Shown: piece after piece, positions 34,150 to 42,333 of the stretch
Numbering within the stretch: the first letter of the stretch is position 1
How the letters are laid out: each line of letters begins with the position of its first letter
Origin: an uncultured Fidelibacterota bacterium
Lineage (GTDB): Bacteria > Fidelibacterota > Marinisomatia > Marinisomatales > Marinisomataceae
Length of the DNA stretch: 42,333 nt
Assembly: GCA_902629855.1 (NCBI GenBank)
Contig: CACOSI010000006.1
Location: 1-42,333, forward strand
Direction: 5' to 3'
Program-made: the position numbers and the translations under genes
The notes under the pieces: model-generated
Databases searched by the model: none
Told to the model about the DNA's origin: nothing
The model's input: only the letters and a program-made list of their open reading frames with translations

Positions 34150-34819
34150 ATGAATAAAAAATGCATAGTATTGTTAAGTGGTGGTTTGGATTCCACTACT
34201 ATTCTAAAAATTGCTCAAAAAGATTTTGAAGTAGTTCCCATTATTTTTTGACTATGGACAGAGGCATAAGTTTGAAATTTTAGCTGCAAAAAAAATAGCA
34301 ACTCAAAACGGTCTTAAAGCAAAATTAATTAAAATAGATTTAAAACAATTTGGCAATTCAGCTTTAACGGCTGATATCGAGGTTCCTAAAAATCAAGAAA
34401 TTGGAAATGAAATTCCTGTAACATATGTGCCTGTTAGAAATACAATTTTTTTATCTTATGCTCTTGCTTTCTGCGAGGTTGAAAAAATATATGATATTTT
34501 TATAGGTGTAAATGCTTTAGACTATAGTGGATATCCTGATTGTCGTCCTGAATTCATTAGTTCATTTGAAGCAATGGCAAATCTTGCTACAAAATTTACC
34601 CAAAATAATAAGAAAATTAAAATTCACACACCACTTATTGATTTATCTAAATCTGAAATAATTTCAACAGGTGTCAAGCTTGGAATTGACTATTCATCTA
34701 CACATTCTTGCTATGATCCAGATAAAAATGGTAGAGCATGTAAAGAATGTGATGCTTGTATTTTAAGAAGTAATGGTTTTAAGAAAGCTAATATTAATGA
34801 TCCCACAGTTTACCAATGA
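34150..34819 (+). pseudogene. queC: 7-cyano-7-deazaguanine synthase gene, frameshifted in a T6 tract
   Basis: QueC turns 7-carboxy-7-deazaguanine into preQ0 with ATP and ammonia. The frame from ATG 34150 gives VLLSGGLDSTT (PP-loop) and stops at a TGA at 34249. Removing one T from the run at 34244-34249 continues PIIFDYGQRHKFEILAAKK, exactly the family sequence, and reaches the normal end with zinc cysteines (SCYDP...ACKECDAC) and stop at 34819. A start inside at 34427 would lack the PP-loop. The rest of the pathway is intact, so a sequencing error is a real possibility. The stop overlaps the queE start (ATGA). Confidence 0.93.
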
Positions 34820-35448
34820 GCTATAAAGTAAAAGAGATATTCCTTACTCAACAAGGAGAGGGGTTTCATATGGGTAAAAAAGCAGTTTTTTGTAGATTTT
34901 CCGGATGTAATTTATGGTCAGGTCGCGAAAAAGATCGTGAAAAATCCATTTGTTCATTTTGTGATACAGATTTTGTTGGCACTGATGGTCAAAACGGCGC
35001 AAAATACGATTCAGCCAAAATACTTGCTCAAAAAATCGATGAGATTTGGTCAAATAATTGTAAAGATAAAATGGTAGTTTTTACTGGAGGAGAGCCTCTT
35101 TTACAACTAAATGATGAACTCATTGAAGAAGTTCATAAAAGAAATTTTAAAATTGCAATTGAAACCAACGGTACAATAATACCACCAGATAATATTGACT
35201 GGATTTGTGTAAGCCCAAAAATTGGTTCAAAAATTAAATTAAAAAAAGGGAACGAATTAAAATTAGTTTTTCCTCAAATTGATGCGGACCCAAATAAATT
35301 TGAAAATTACGATTTTGATCATTATTTTCTTCAGCCCATGGATGGTCATTCTTTAAATGATAGTATACTTGAATGTGTATCCTTTTGTTTAAGAAATCCT
35401 AAGTGGAGATTAAGTGTTCAATCACATAAAATAATGGGAATTGATTAA
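34816..35448 (+). CDS. queE: 7-carboxy-7-deazaguanine synthase
   Basis: Radical SAM enzyme that contracts 6-carboxy-tetrahydropterin to 7-carboxy-7-deazaguanine. 210 residues. The family's unusual cluster motif is Cys31-x14-Cys46-x2-Cys49 (SGCNLWSGR ... CSFCDTDF). TQQGEGFHMG at the start and FTGGEPLLQ in the middle are also conserved. Four-base overlap with queC and one-base spacing to queD show a translationally coupled operon. Confidence 0.97.
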   Translation: MSYKVKEIFLTQQGEGFHMGKKAVFCRFSGCNLWSGREKDREKSICSFCDTDFVGTDGQNGAKYDSAKILAQKIDEIWSNNCKDKMVVFTGGEPLLQLNDELIEEVHKRNFKIAIETNGTIIPPDNIDWICVSPKIGSKIKLKKGNELKLVFPQIDADPNKFENYDFDHYFLQPMDGHSLNDSILECVSFCLRNPKWRLSVQSHKIMGID

Positions 35449-35449
35449 T

Positions 35450-35821
35450 ATGTTTATCCTTAAAAGAAAATATGAGTTTCATGCGGCAAGAAAGTTGACT
35501 AAGCTAGATAAAGATCATCCGTGTACCAATCTTCATGGTCATACTTTTAGTATTAAGGTAAAAGTATCAGGTTCAAATTTAGATGAGCACGGATGGTTAA
35601 TGGATTTCTATGATATTGACTCTGTTTTCAACAAAAATATTCATTCAAAACTTGATCATAAATATTTAAACGATATAGATGGGCTATCAAATCCTACAAC
35701 CGAAAATTTATCTATGTGGATTTGGAATAAGCTCAAAAATGACTTAGTTGGATTAGAATCTGTAACTGTAAGTGAAGGAAATAGTTATGGATGTACATAT
35801 TATGGAGAAAAAAATGGCTAA
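35450..35821 (+). CDS. queD: 6-carboxy-5,6,7,8-tetrahydropterin synthase
   Basis: Makes 6-carboxy-tetrahydropterin from dihydroneopterin triphosphate. 123 residues from the ATG at 35450; a TTG three codons upstream overlaps the queE stop and is less likely. Zinc ligands His11 (FHAARKL), His29 and His31 (NLHGH) and catalytic Cys25 (HPCTN) are visible; DHKYLN and the C-terminal ESVTVSEG are typical. It overlaps queF by 8 bases. Confidence 0.96.
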   Translation: MFILKRKYEFHAARKLTKLDKDHPCTNLHGHTFSIKVKVSGSNLDEHGWLMDFYDIDSVFNKNIHSKLDHKYLNDIDGLSNPTTENLSMWIWNKLKNDLVGLESVTVSEGNSYGCTYYGEKNG

Positions 35822-36200
35822 GGCTGATGGAAAAGAATTTAGTTTTTTGTCTGAAAATCATATTGATTCATCATTCTTAGAAACATTCAAATTTGATAGC
35901 AAAAAACAATACATTGTTACAAAAACGCGTGAATTTAGTGCTGTTTGTCCTTTTAGTGGTTTACCTGATCTTGCGGACGTCATAATTGAATATTATCCCG
36001 AGGGAGGTTTATGCGTCGAATTAAAGTCTTTGAAATATTATTTTGTTAGTTTTAGAAATGTTGGTATTTATCAAGAAGCTGCAACAAAAAGAATATATGA
36101 CGATTTGAGAGCTCTTTTAAAAACAGATAAAATTAAAATTACCACAATCTACAATACAAGAGGTGGTTTTGATACTACATGTATTGAAGGTGAAATCTAA
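35814..36200 (+). CDS. queF: PreQ0 reductase (NADPH-dependent 7-cyano-7-deazaguanine reductase)
   Basis: Reduces the nitrile of preQ0 to the amine of preQ1. 128 residues from the ATG at 35814 (overlapping the queD stop; an earlier ATG reads through queD). The catalytic Cys45 lies in [13 protein letters not shown], and the NADPH/substrate block [14 protein letters not shown] follows. Length and motif order fit the short unimodular QueF type. It completes the pathway to preQ1, the base that Tgt inserts into tRNA; tgt itself is not in this window. Confidence 0.97.
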   Translation: MAKADGKEFSFLSENHIDSSFLETFKFDSKKQYIVTKTREFSAVCPFSGLPDLADVIIEYYPEGGLCVELKSLKYYFVSFRNVGIYQEAATKRIYDDLRALLKTDKIKITTIYNTRGGFDTTCIEGEI

Positions 36201-36203
36201 TCT

Positions 36204-36680
36204 TTGGATTTTTCAACCCCAGATCTTCATGACATCAATCCATCGATGGATGTTTTAACTATTGATTTAAAATCTTTTGGCGGTTTAGAAAAATTTTATG
36301 GACAAATTGTTACTTTAGAATGTCCTGAAGATAATTCAAAATTAAAAGAGTTAGTTCATGAAGAAGGAGCTAATAAGGTAATTTTTGTCCAAGGCAATGG
36401 TAGTAGAAATGTTGCGCTTTTGGGAGATTTACTTGCATCAAAAGCTATTGAAAATAATTGGTCAGGTATTATTATTAATGGATGTGTGAGAGATGTTGAA
36501 ATTTTAAAAAAGCTCAAAATAGGTATATATGCACTTGGTGCCTGCCCTAAAAAAAGCTATAAAGAAAACAAAGGAGTTCTGAGCTCTAATTTTATAATTA
36601 ACGATACCAAAATTTGCAATGGACATTGGGTTTATTGCGATCTTAATGGTATATTATTATCTGAAGACAATAAGTTATGA
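36204..36680 (+). CDS. RraA family protein
   Basis: 158 residues. The TTG at 36204 is used because the conserved N-terminal TPDLHDINP lies before the first ATG. GNGSRNVALLGDLLASKA and the catalytic-type GIIINGCVRDVEIL are diagnostic. Members are either RNase E inhibitors or HMG/OAA aldolases; the RraA-like ones here cannot be separated without structure. It starts 3 nt after queF and overlaps the next gene by 4 bases. Confidence 0.92.
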   Translation: MDFSTPDLHDINPSMDVLTIDLKSFGGLEKFYGQIVTLECPEDNSKLKELVHEEGANKVIFVQGNGSRNVALLGDLLASKAIENNWSGIIINGCVRDVEILKKLKIGIYALGACPKKSYKENKGVLSSNFIINDTKICNGHWVYCDLNGILLSEDNKL

Positions 36681-37246
36681 GTTATTTCGAAAAATTATAC
36701 AAAGCTATTACTCTTGATGTCAAATTCTATGAGGATGTAGAAAAAGATAAAAGTCTTACAAATCAAGCGATGATGACGGTCGTTATCGTTTCTATTTTAC
36801 AGGGTTTTATGATTGCAGGACTAGCACCAATAGCCCTTTTGCAAGGTGTATTAGGAAGCTTAGTTCGTTGGTTTTTATGGGCATTTTTCATTGCATTTGT
36901 TGGGACTAGAATACTCCCTGAACCTGAGACAGAATCAAACACTGGAGAATTATTACGAACATTAGGTTTTGCATATGCACCTGGTATTCTAATTATATTA
37001 AAGCTTTTTCCTATAATTAATTTATTGTTTATTGATACAATAGTTGTGTTATTACAAATTGCAACAATGACTGTTGCTGTAAGACAAGCACTCGATTTCA
37101 ATTCAACTGTTAGAGCTGTCGGTGTTTGTATTGTTGCATTTATAGTAATGGTAATTACATTAACTTTGTTCATAGGATTTACTGCTTTTTTTGTTGGAGT
37201 AGCTGAAAATGCAGTTTCTCCAACATCTGACCTTATAGGTGCTTAA
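36677..37246 (+). CDS. Yip1-domain membrane protein
   Basis: 189 residues with five membrane segments. FYEDVEKDKSLTNQAMM at the start, GSLVRWFLWAFFIAFVGTRIL, and TLGFAYAPGILIIL are typical of bacterial YIP1-family proteins. A Leu/Val-rich final helix follows. The function is unknown in bacteria. ATGA overlap with the rraA-like gene makes it the likely last gene of the que operon. Confidence 0.8.
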   Translation: MSYFEKLYKAITLDVKFYEDVEKDKSLTNQAMMTVVIVSILQGFMIAGLAPIALLQGVLGSLVRWFLWAFFIAFVGTRILPEPETESNTGELLRTLGFAYAPGILIILKLFPIINLLFIDTIVVLLQIATMTVAVRQALDFNSTVRAVGVCIVAFIVMVITLTLFIGFTAFFVGVAENAVSPTSDLIGA

Positions 37247-37300
37247 CAAAAAAAATTATTATCACTTTAAATTTTGAAAAGAATATTTTATAATATGTAC

Positions 37301-38086
37301 ATGAAAAATACGATCAAATTATTATTATCATTTATTATACTACTTGTGATGTCGTGCGATTCATCGTCAACATCATATTCAATGAATGAAAACAATGGAA
37401 ATGATAATGAAAATGGTTCAGATAATTCTAATTTACCTGTAGGTTTTACAAAATTTATATCTGAATACACAGATGTTTATATTTCAGGAGATTACGTTAT
37501 TGTTGAATCTCAAGGATTACCAAATCATCCATCACCATACTGGGGCGCGGGTCACATAAACTATTCCAGTCCTCATAATGGTATGTCTGTTAATCCAAAT
37601 AAGATTTCCTCTCAAAATTTTAAGTTCTACATTCCGATTTCTCCCTCACCAACTAATTCTGTTTCAAGTACACCGCTAGGCCCTATTGGTGTTTCAATTA
37701 GTGGTGTTCCGTTCTACAATCAATATGCAGGGCCAAATAATCAGCCATTAGATAATGAAATCGCTTCGTTTGATATTTATTCTGGACATCCACAGCAAAC
37801 CGGCCAATATCATTATCATTGGGAACCAAACTATCTAACTTCTAACGGAGATGAATCAATGTTAATAGGTTATTCCTTAGATGGCTTTCCAATTTATGGG
37901 CCAAAAGATCAAGCTGATATGCAGTATCCATCTGATTTAGATGAATTGAATGGTCATAATCATGTTACGGATGAATATCCTGATGGCACATACCATTATC
38001 ATTCAACTTCTACTGTTCCATATTTATTAGGCGGATTTAAAGGTAAGTACGGTTCAGCTAATGGTGGCGGTTACTTCACAAATTAA
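37301..38086 (+). CDS. YHYH-domain lipoprotein
   Basis: 261 residues. The ATG at 37301 begins a lipoprotein leader (MKNTIKLLL ... VMSC, Cys19); an upstream ATG and TTG are in frame but lengthen the leader. An Asn-rich linker is followed by the YHYH domain with its signature twice (GQYHYHWEP and GTYHYHST) and DGFPIYGP between. The His/Asp pattern suggests metal binding; no activity is established to my knowledge. Its end overlaps the MORN lipoprotein gene by 26 bases. Confidence 0.88.
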   Translation: MKNTIKLLLSFIILLVMSCDSSSTSYSMNENNGNDNENGSDNSNLPVGFTKFISEYTDVYISGDYVIVESQGLPNHPSPYWGAGHINYSSPHNGMSVNPNKISSQNFKFYIPISPSPTNSVSSTPLGPIGVSISGVPFYNQYAGPNNQPLDNEIASFDIYSGHPQQTGQYHYHWEPNYLTSNGDESMLIGYSLDGFPIYGPKDQADMQYPSDLDELNGHNHVTDEYPDGTYHYHSTSTVPYLLGGFKGKYGSANGGGYFTN

Positions 38087-38567
38087 AGTCTTTCTTTTAT
38101 TTTTTGTTTTTTTACTACCTTCATGTAGCAATGAAATAAGTATTAATGAGGATAATCTTATTGATGGCAAGAATATTCAACAATTCATTCGTTCAACTAA
38201 TTTTTCTGGACAAATAAATGTAATGTATAATGAAGGACAGGCTTTAAAATCTTCAAGGACTTATAGAAATGGATTAAAAAATGGAAAACATACAGGATGG
38301 TGGGAAAATGGTAATAAAAAGTATGAATTTTATTTCAAAAATGATCAAAGTGAAGGGAAACATTTTCAATGGCATCAAAATGGTCAACTTTTCACTCAAA
38401 AGAATTTCAAAAACGGCCTTGAAGATGGAGAGCAAAAAGGATGGGATATTAAAGGTAATTTGATGTACAAATACATTTACAATGACGGAAGAAAATATGG
38501 TATTCAAGGATCTATACTTTGTAACGGTGGAAAAGAATTGATAATCAAAAATGATAGAATTAATTGA
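38061..38567 (+). CDS. MORN/YwqK-like repeat lipoprotein
   Basis: 168 residues. The lipobox is LPSC (Cys22). The body is made of MORN-type repeats: YRNGLKNGKHTGWWENGNKKYE, NDQSEGKHFQWHQNGQL and NGLEDGEQKGWDIKGNL. YwqK relatives are often called antitoxins in databases, but the lipoprotein signal argues for an envelope role here. The long overlap with the YHYH gene suggests coupled translation, and a 17-base overlap links it to the GNAT gene. Confidence 0.85.
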   Translation: MVAVTSQIKVFLLFFVFLLPSCSNEISINEDNLIDGKNIQQFIRSTNFSGQINVMYNEGQALKSSRTYRNGLKNGKHTGWWENGNKKYEFYFKNDQSEGKHFQWHQNGQLFTQKNFKNGLEDGEQKGWDIKGNLMYKYIYNDGRKYGIQGSILCNGGKELIIKNDRIN

Positions 38568-39075
38568 TTACGAAGATGAATACTTCGATTTTTTAATTGA
38601 GTCAAACAATATTAATAAACCTCAAGTAGGTTTTTTACAAAAAGAAAGACTTCAACTATTAATCAAATTATCTAATTATTGCAAGGTTGCTAAATTTAAT
38701 GGTAAGCTAGCTGGCTTTTTATTGTGCTTACCTGAAAATGATAATAGTGATCTAATTTATGATAGCCTAAACTACCAATGGGTATCAAAAAGGTTTTCAA
38801 ATTTTGTTTATATAGACCGTATCACCGTGCTTCCTAAATTTCAAAATGAAAAAATTGGCTCAGCACTTTATACAGATTTAATAATTTTTTCAGCTCTTGA
38901 AGGATATGATGATATTCTTTGTGAGGTAAACATTCAACCCGCAAACCCCGGTTCAATAAGATTTCATAAAAGATTTGATTTTGAGGAATGTGGTTCGCAA
39001 CTTACGGAAGCTGGGAAACTTAAGAGCTATGATTACACAGTTGAAGTTCAGTTTCTTCGCAAAAAAATAAAATAG
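38551..39075 (+). CDS. GNAT family N-acetyltransferase
   Basis: 174 residues. The central strand FVYIDRITVLPKFQNEKIGSALYTDL matches motif A of the GNAT fold (acetyl-CoA pyrophosphate loop QNEKIG in place of Q/RxxGxG/A). EVNIQPANPGSIRFHKRFDFEE matches motif B with the typical GF-to-DF variant. Substrate unknown. Overlaps the MORN gene by 17 bases. Confidence 0.88.
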   Translation: MIELIDYEDEYFDFLIESNNINKPQVGFLQKERLQLLIKLSNYCKVAKFNGKLAGFLLCLPENDNSDLIYDSLNYQWVSKRFSNFVYIDRITVLPKFQNEKIGSALYTDLIIFSALEGYDDILCEVNIQPANPGSIRFHKRFDFEECGSQLTEAGKLKSYDYTVEVQFLRKKIK

Positions 39076-39096
39076 TTAACAAATAAGGATTTTTTT

Positions 39097-39207
39097 ATGA
39101 GCAATTTTTGGCACGATTTACTTTTTCCAGTGTATTTTTTTATAGTATTTGTTGCAGCTCATATTGCATTATATATAATGATTTTTAAAGGAGATAAAAC
39201 TAAGTGA
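39097..39207 (+). CDS. Small single-pass membrane protein (36 aa)
   Basis: An AAGGA site precedes the ATG. One helix (about residues 8-30, LLFPVYFFIVFVAAHIALYIMIF) is followed by a lysine-rich end KGDKTK. Its stop overlaps the GTG of the next gene (GTGA), a normal coupled junction, which supports it as a gene. Family unknown. Confidence 0.65.
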   Translation: MSNFWHDLLFPVYFFIVFVAAHIALYIMIFKGDKTK

Positions 39208-39455
39208 ATAAAAAGCAAAAAATAGCAAAAAGAAAGCAAAAGAAAGCAAAATTGCGTTTAAAAGCAAAAAAAGCACTTTTACTAAAAAATAAAAAAGTAA
39301 AACCTCTAGCTAATAAAGAAGAAGCTCCTAAAAAGAAGTCTGAAACAAAGAAAACATCAAAGAAGAAGTCTACAAAAAAAACAAAAGTTTCTGATAAAAA
39401 AGTAGTCAAAGCTAAGAAAAAACCCTCATCTAAGAAAAAAACAGATAAAGAATAA
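39204..39455 (+). CDS. Lysine-rich basic protein (83 aa)
   Basis: The GTG start at 39204 has an AAAGGAG site. More than 40 percent of residues are lysine, with Ala/Thr/Ser and repeats of K-K-x-K and S-K-K-K-S type (KKTSKKKSTKKTK). It has no hydrophobic core and looks like the disordered tail of histone H1-like or ribosome-associated proteins. DNA or RNA binding is plausible; low-complexity composition means similarity would not prove it. Confidence 0.65.
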   Translation: MNKKQKIAKRKQKKAKLRLKAKKALLLKNKKVKPLANKEEAPKKKSETKKTSKKKSTKKTKVSDKKVVKAKKKPSSKKKTDKE

Positions 39456-39460
39456 ACTTC

Positions 39461-40564
39461 ATGTTCCAAAAGAATACAACCTTTGGGATTTATTTAACTT
39501 CACTACAAATATTACTGGAGAATGGTAGATATTTTTATTTTATATCTTTTGCTTTATTCTACCCTCCATTATTGATTATTAACAGGATATTTCTTTTCTT
39601 AGACTTTATACTTGTACCAGAGTTTGAGAAAGCAAAAGTAAAAAATCCTATTTTTATTATGGGTGTAAATAGAAGTGGAACCACTTTTTTTCATAAAATT
39701 TTATGTAAGTCAAACAAATTCAGTACATCTAGCACTTGGGATCTTATAATTCCGTCATTATCATTAAGAAAACTACTTTCTTTTATTTATGCAATACTTT
39801 CATTTTTTAAAATGGATAAAATTGAGAAAAAAAATAAAGGACATGAGGTCAAGTTGTCGAATATTGAAGAAGATGAGATGTTATTATTCATACATAAGTT
39901 AGATTCATTATGGTTAACCAATCATTTAGTTCCTTGGTTTAAGTTTAGTAAATCAACAAAAGAGTTTTCAAAATCATTATATATTGACTCAGAAGAAAAT
40001 TTCTCAAGAAATACAAGATCAATGCTTTTTTGCAAAGATTTTTTTAGGCGCCAATCTTTTTTAAGCAAAGGTAAACCACACTTATCAAAATCAAATCCAT
40101 TTATTTTTAGACTAAATTCAATTCTAAAAGTTTTTCCAGATGCAAAGTTTGTTTTTCTTGTAAGAGATCCTCTTGAGGTAATACCATCATATTTTTCATT
40201 GCAAAAAAATGTTAAATTTGGAAATCTATTGACTGAAAATGAATTAAAAGAATATAGAAAAGAATCTTATCAAGAAATTATTAGATGGTATAAAGAAACT
40301 GAAAAAGCAAAATCAAAGTTGAAAAAAAATCAATACATGATTTTGACTTATCCTGAAATAAAAAATGATTTGAAAAAAAGTATCAACAAATTTTTCAAAT
40401 TCTCAAAAATTAAAATTTCAAAAAAATATGAAAATGAAGTTGATATTTTTGCAAACAAGAAATATAAAAAAAAGCATAAAAATAACAGTATCGAGGATTT
40501 TGGTTTCTCAAAAAATAAAATAGTTAAAGATTTTGATTTTGTATATCAAGAATACTCTTTATAA
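39461..40564 (+). CDS. Sulfotransferase family protein
   Basis: 367 residues. The PAPS 5'-phosphosulfate loop is visible in PIFIMGVNRSGTTFFHKIL (about residues 62-80), and the 3'-phosphate block in FPDAKFVFLVRDPLEVIPSYF. A hydrophobic N-terminal stretch (about 20-52) may anchor it to the membrane. The acceptor is unknown; a lipid or glycan is plausible. It starts 5 nt after the lysine-rich gene. Confidence 0.87.
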   Translation: MFQKNTTFGIYLTSLQILLENGRYFYFISFALFYPPLLIINRIFLFLDFILVPEFEKAKVKNPIFIMGVNRSGTTFFHKILCKSNKFSTSSTWDLIIPSLSLRKLLSFIYAILSFFKMDKIEKKNKGHEVKLSNIEEDEMLLFIHKLDSLWLTNHLVPWFKFSKSTKEFSKSLYIDSEENFSRNTRSMLFCKDFFRRQSFLSKGKPHLSKSNPFIFRLNSILKVFPDAKFVFLVRDPLEVIPSYFSLQKNVKFGNLLTENELKEYRKESYQEIIRWYKETEKAKSKLKKNQYMILTYPEIKNDLKKSINKFFKFSKIKISKKYENEVDIFANKKYKKKHKNNSIEDFGFSKNKIVKDFDFVYQEYSL

Positions 40565-40601
40565 TAAGTGTGATAAATTTTAATAAAAACTAAAAAAGAA
40601 A

Positions 40602-41162
40602 TTGAAAAAGAAATTCATCATAATACTGACAATATTTGCAATTATTTTCCTTGGAAGAATAATGCCACATCCATACAACTTTACTCCATTAATTGGTATA
40701 ACATTATTATCAGGTTTTTTATTTAAGAATAGACTCTTATCCATTTTTGTGCCTTTGATTTCATTTTGGCTTAGTGATATTTTTATTAATAATTATATTT
40801 ATGCAGGTTATTATGGAGGGTTTACAATTTTCCAAAGCGGTATGTTTTGGACATATGGTTCTTTAATAGCTATATCCTTTTTAGGGTCAAATTTTTTATC
40901 TAACTCAAAAATTTCCAAAGTTTGTTTAGCTAGTCTTTCAGCATCAACAATATTTTTTATTATATCTAATTTTGGTGTTTGGCTTGGTGGTGCAATGTAT
41001 GCCAAAAATCTAGCTGGTTTAATTCAATGCTATACACTTGCGATTCCCTTTTATGGCTCCTCATTAATAGGTGATTTAATTTACTCTTCAATTTTCTTTT
41101 CAGCCTATAATTTCGCAACTTCAAGAAATATTTTTATTGTGGGTGCAAAACAACAAATATAA
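40602..41162 (+). CDS. DUF6580-like putative transport membrane protein
   Basis: 186 residues with about six transmembrane segments. GRIMPHPYNFTPLIGITLLSG and SFWLSDIFIN are typical of the group, which looks like the substrate-binding subunit (S component) of ECF transporters. The TTG start is used because no ATG lies before the conserved part; a short leader is then left. Substrate unknown. Confidence 0.82.
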   Translation: MKKKFIIILTIFAIIFLGRIMPHPYNFTPLIGITLLSGFLFKNRLLSIFVPLISFWLSDIFINNYIYAGYYGGFTIFQSGMFWTYGSLIAISFLGSNFLSNSKISKVCLASLSASTIFFIISNFGVWLGGAMYAKNLAGLIQCYTLAIPFYGSSLIGDLIYSSIFFSAYNFATSRNIFIVGAKQQI

Positions 41163-41241
41163 ATCTTTTTATTTCATTGGTATTAGATAAATAACTAACT
41201 ATATTGCCCCATAAATTTTATTAATTAACAAAGAGAAACAA

Positions 41242-41454
41242 ATGAGTGACAAAGAAAAAGGTACTGTAAAGTTCTTTAATGAAAAAAAAGGTTATGGTTT
41301 CATCACTAAAGAAGATGGAAGTGACGTTTTTGTTCATTTTTCTAGCATCGTGTCTGAAAATGACTTCAAGACTCTTAAACAAGATCAAGCTGTTGAGTTT
41401 GATGTTGAGTCAGATGATAGAGGAGACAAAGCAGTCAATGTATCAGCTGTATAG
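41242..41454 (+). CDS. Cold-shock protein (CspA family)
   Basis: 70 residues, single cold-shock domain. RNP1 KGYGFIT and RNP2 VFVHFSSI are intact. It binds single-stranded RNA/DNA and acts as an RNA chaperone. A 79-nt upstream region without genes holds AT-rich sequence and an AAAGAGAAA leader before the ATG; I see no convincing cold-box. Located 48 nt before tRNA-Lys. Confidence 0.97.
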   Translation: MSDKEKGTVKFFNEKKGYGFITKEDGSDVFVHFSSIVSENDFKTLKQDQAVEFDVESDDRGDKAVNVSAV

Positions 41455-41502
41455 TTAGTTAGTAATTTTATATCATATTTATTATTTTAGCTTTAGAGAA
41501 AT

Positions 41503-41574
41503 GCCTCAGTAGCTCAATGGTAGAGCAGTGGCCTCTTAAGCCATTGGTTGTAGGTTCGAGTCCTTCCTGGGGTA
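41503..41574 (+). tRNA. tRNA-Lys (anticodon CUU)
   Basis: Acceptor GCCTCAG (41503-41509) pairs with CTGGGGT (41567-41573), with one G-U at each end region, and the discriminator is A41574. The D arm is GCTC/GAGC. The anticodon stem GTGGC/GCCAT encloses loop CTCTTAA with CTT at 41535-41537. The T arm GTAGG/CCTTC has one T-T mismatch. CCA is not encoded. Confidence 0.93.
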
Positions 41575-41583
41575 CTAAATCAA

Positions 41584-42333
41584 ATGGAACTTCATAATAA
41601 AAATATTATAATTACTGGTGCAGCAAATGGAATTGGAAAAGCATTAGCAGATCGATTTGCTGTTGAAAAACCTAACTCCATATCGTTAATTGATATTGAT
41701 TCTAACGTTCACAGCGTTGCTGAGAAGATTAACGCTGATAGCTATATTGTTGACGTTAGAGATGAAAAATCTTTTATAGATACATTGTCAGAAATAATAT
41801 TTCAAAAAAAAACTATTGATTTATTTTGTTCTAATGCTGGCACTCAACAATTTGGATCAATTGAAATTTCATCGAAAGATTGGCAGTCCACTTGGGAGGT
41901 AAATGTCATGTCTCATATTTATGCTGCTCGAGTATTAATTCCTCACATGGTAAATAATAAAAATGGATACTTTCTATTAACCGTGTCAGCTGCAGGTTTA
42001 CTTAATATGCCAGGTGCTTTATCATATGCGACAACAAAACATGCTGCAATTGGTTTAGCTGAAAATCTATCAATTATGTACGGCGAAAAGGGCGTAAAAG
42101 TTTCAGCTTTATGTCCTCAGCTTGTTGATACTGATATGGTTAGAAAAGTAAAAATTCTTGACGATAATCACCCATTAATGAAAGATGGGGTTCTACCTGC
42201 AGAAGTTATTGCTGAAGAAACTGTTATAGGAATTGAAAGAGAAAAATTTTTAATACTACCACATAAAGAAGTATTAAAATATATTCAGGGTAAAGCCATG
42301 GATTATGATGCATGGCTTGATGCTGTGAGGAAA
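41584..42333 (+). CDS. Short-chain dehydrogenase (3' end outside window)
   Basis: The ATG at 41584 opens a frame of 250 codons that runs off the window. TGAANGIG is the cofactor motif, SNAGTQ follows, and the catalytic LSYATTKHAAIGLAE has Tyr-x3-Lys; LCPQLVDTDM is the usual C-terminal strand. No ribosome-binding site is obvious in the 9 nt after tRNA-Lys, so it may be translated from the same transcript. Substrate unknown. Confidence 0.9.
   Translation, partial: MELHNKNIIITGAANGIGKALADRFAVEKPNSISLIDIDSNVHSVAEKINADSYIVDVRDEKSFIDTLSEIIFQKKTIDLFCSNAGTQQFGSIEISSKDWQSTWEVNVMSHIYAARVLIPHMVNNKNGYFLLTVSAAGLLNMPGALSYATTKHAAIGLAENLSIMYGEKGVKVSALCPQLVDTDMVRKVKILDDNHPLMKDGVLPAEVIAEETVIGIEREKFLILPHKEVLKYIQGKAMDYDAWLDAVRK

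Noticed and set aside
34427-34819. Independent short gene starting at 34427
   Set aside because: It is the second half of queC; the upstream sequence restores the PP-loop if one T is removed.
38061-38567. Toxin-antitoxin module
   Set aside because: The MORN/YwqK-like protein carries a lipoprotein signal and has no toxin gene beside it.
41503-41574. tRNA-Lys as another insertion target
   Set aside because: No second copy of its 3' half is present in the window.

Overview
The window is 42.3 kb of AT-rich, densely packed bacterial chromosome (one Lon end, about 45 protein genes, two tRNAs). The gene content suggests a free-living, probably marine, diderm heterotroph of the Bacteroidetes/FCB side of the tree, and Marinimicrobia (SAR406)-like is my best guess. 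The reasons are the low GC, many lipoproteins, Tat-targeted Rieske lipoproteins, YHYH and MORN lipoproteins, a DUF2805 protein, and a striking run of Sec signal peptides whose mature protein begins with Gln (the 'Q-rule' known from Bacteroidetes). The taxonomic guess is inference; no marker gene in the window settles it.

Layout. 1-1530: the 3' end of lon, a bidirectional terminator and a membrane-cupin protein. 1650-3360: an intact tRNA-Val(UAC) followed by two tandem units, each bounded by a copy of the 41-bp 3' half of that tRNA and each carrying one secreted-protein gene. This is the most unusual structure in the window and looks like stacked tRNA-targeted mini-insertions. 3360-3700: two small membrane proteins. 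3700-13310: an M16 peptidase lipoprotein, a PKD-esterase lipoprotein, a CIA30 protein, carbamate kinase, 5-formyl-THF cyclo-ligase, an ENPP-type phosphodiesterase lipoprotein, a UbiE/MenG methyltransferase and a secreted protein with an internally duplicated domain. 13450-23930: hemolysin III family protein, acetyl-CoA synthetase, a DUF1295 protein, a cobalamin-binding-protein/DUF2805/SDR set, a giant CPBP protease, an SDR and a PlsC-like acyltransferase.

23920-27000 looks like an envelope redox module: two tandem Rieske lipoproteins (one with both histidine cluster ligands replaced), a histidine-rich four-helix membrane protein, YceI and a DoxX-like protein. 26950-29460 holds a frameshifted DUF1295 gene, a flippase-like membrane protein and a chain of very small proteins. 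29770-34090 is a minus-strand surface-glycan operon (GT2, GT90, CDP-glycerol glycerophosphotransferase-like, TagD-like cytidylyltransferase and a TIGR00661-type glycosyltransferase).

34150-37250 is a compact queuosine-precursor operon, queC-queE-queD-queF, running on into an RraA-like and a Yip1-like gene. The queC reading frame is broken by one extra T in a T-run. 37300-41160 has a YHYH lipoprotein, a MORN-repeat lipoprotein, a GNAT acetyltransferase, a small membrane protein, a lysine-rich protein, a sulfotransferase and a DUF6580 membrane protein. The window closes with a cold-shock protein, tRNA-Lys(CUU) and a 3'-truncated SDR.
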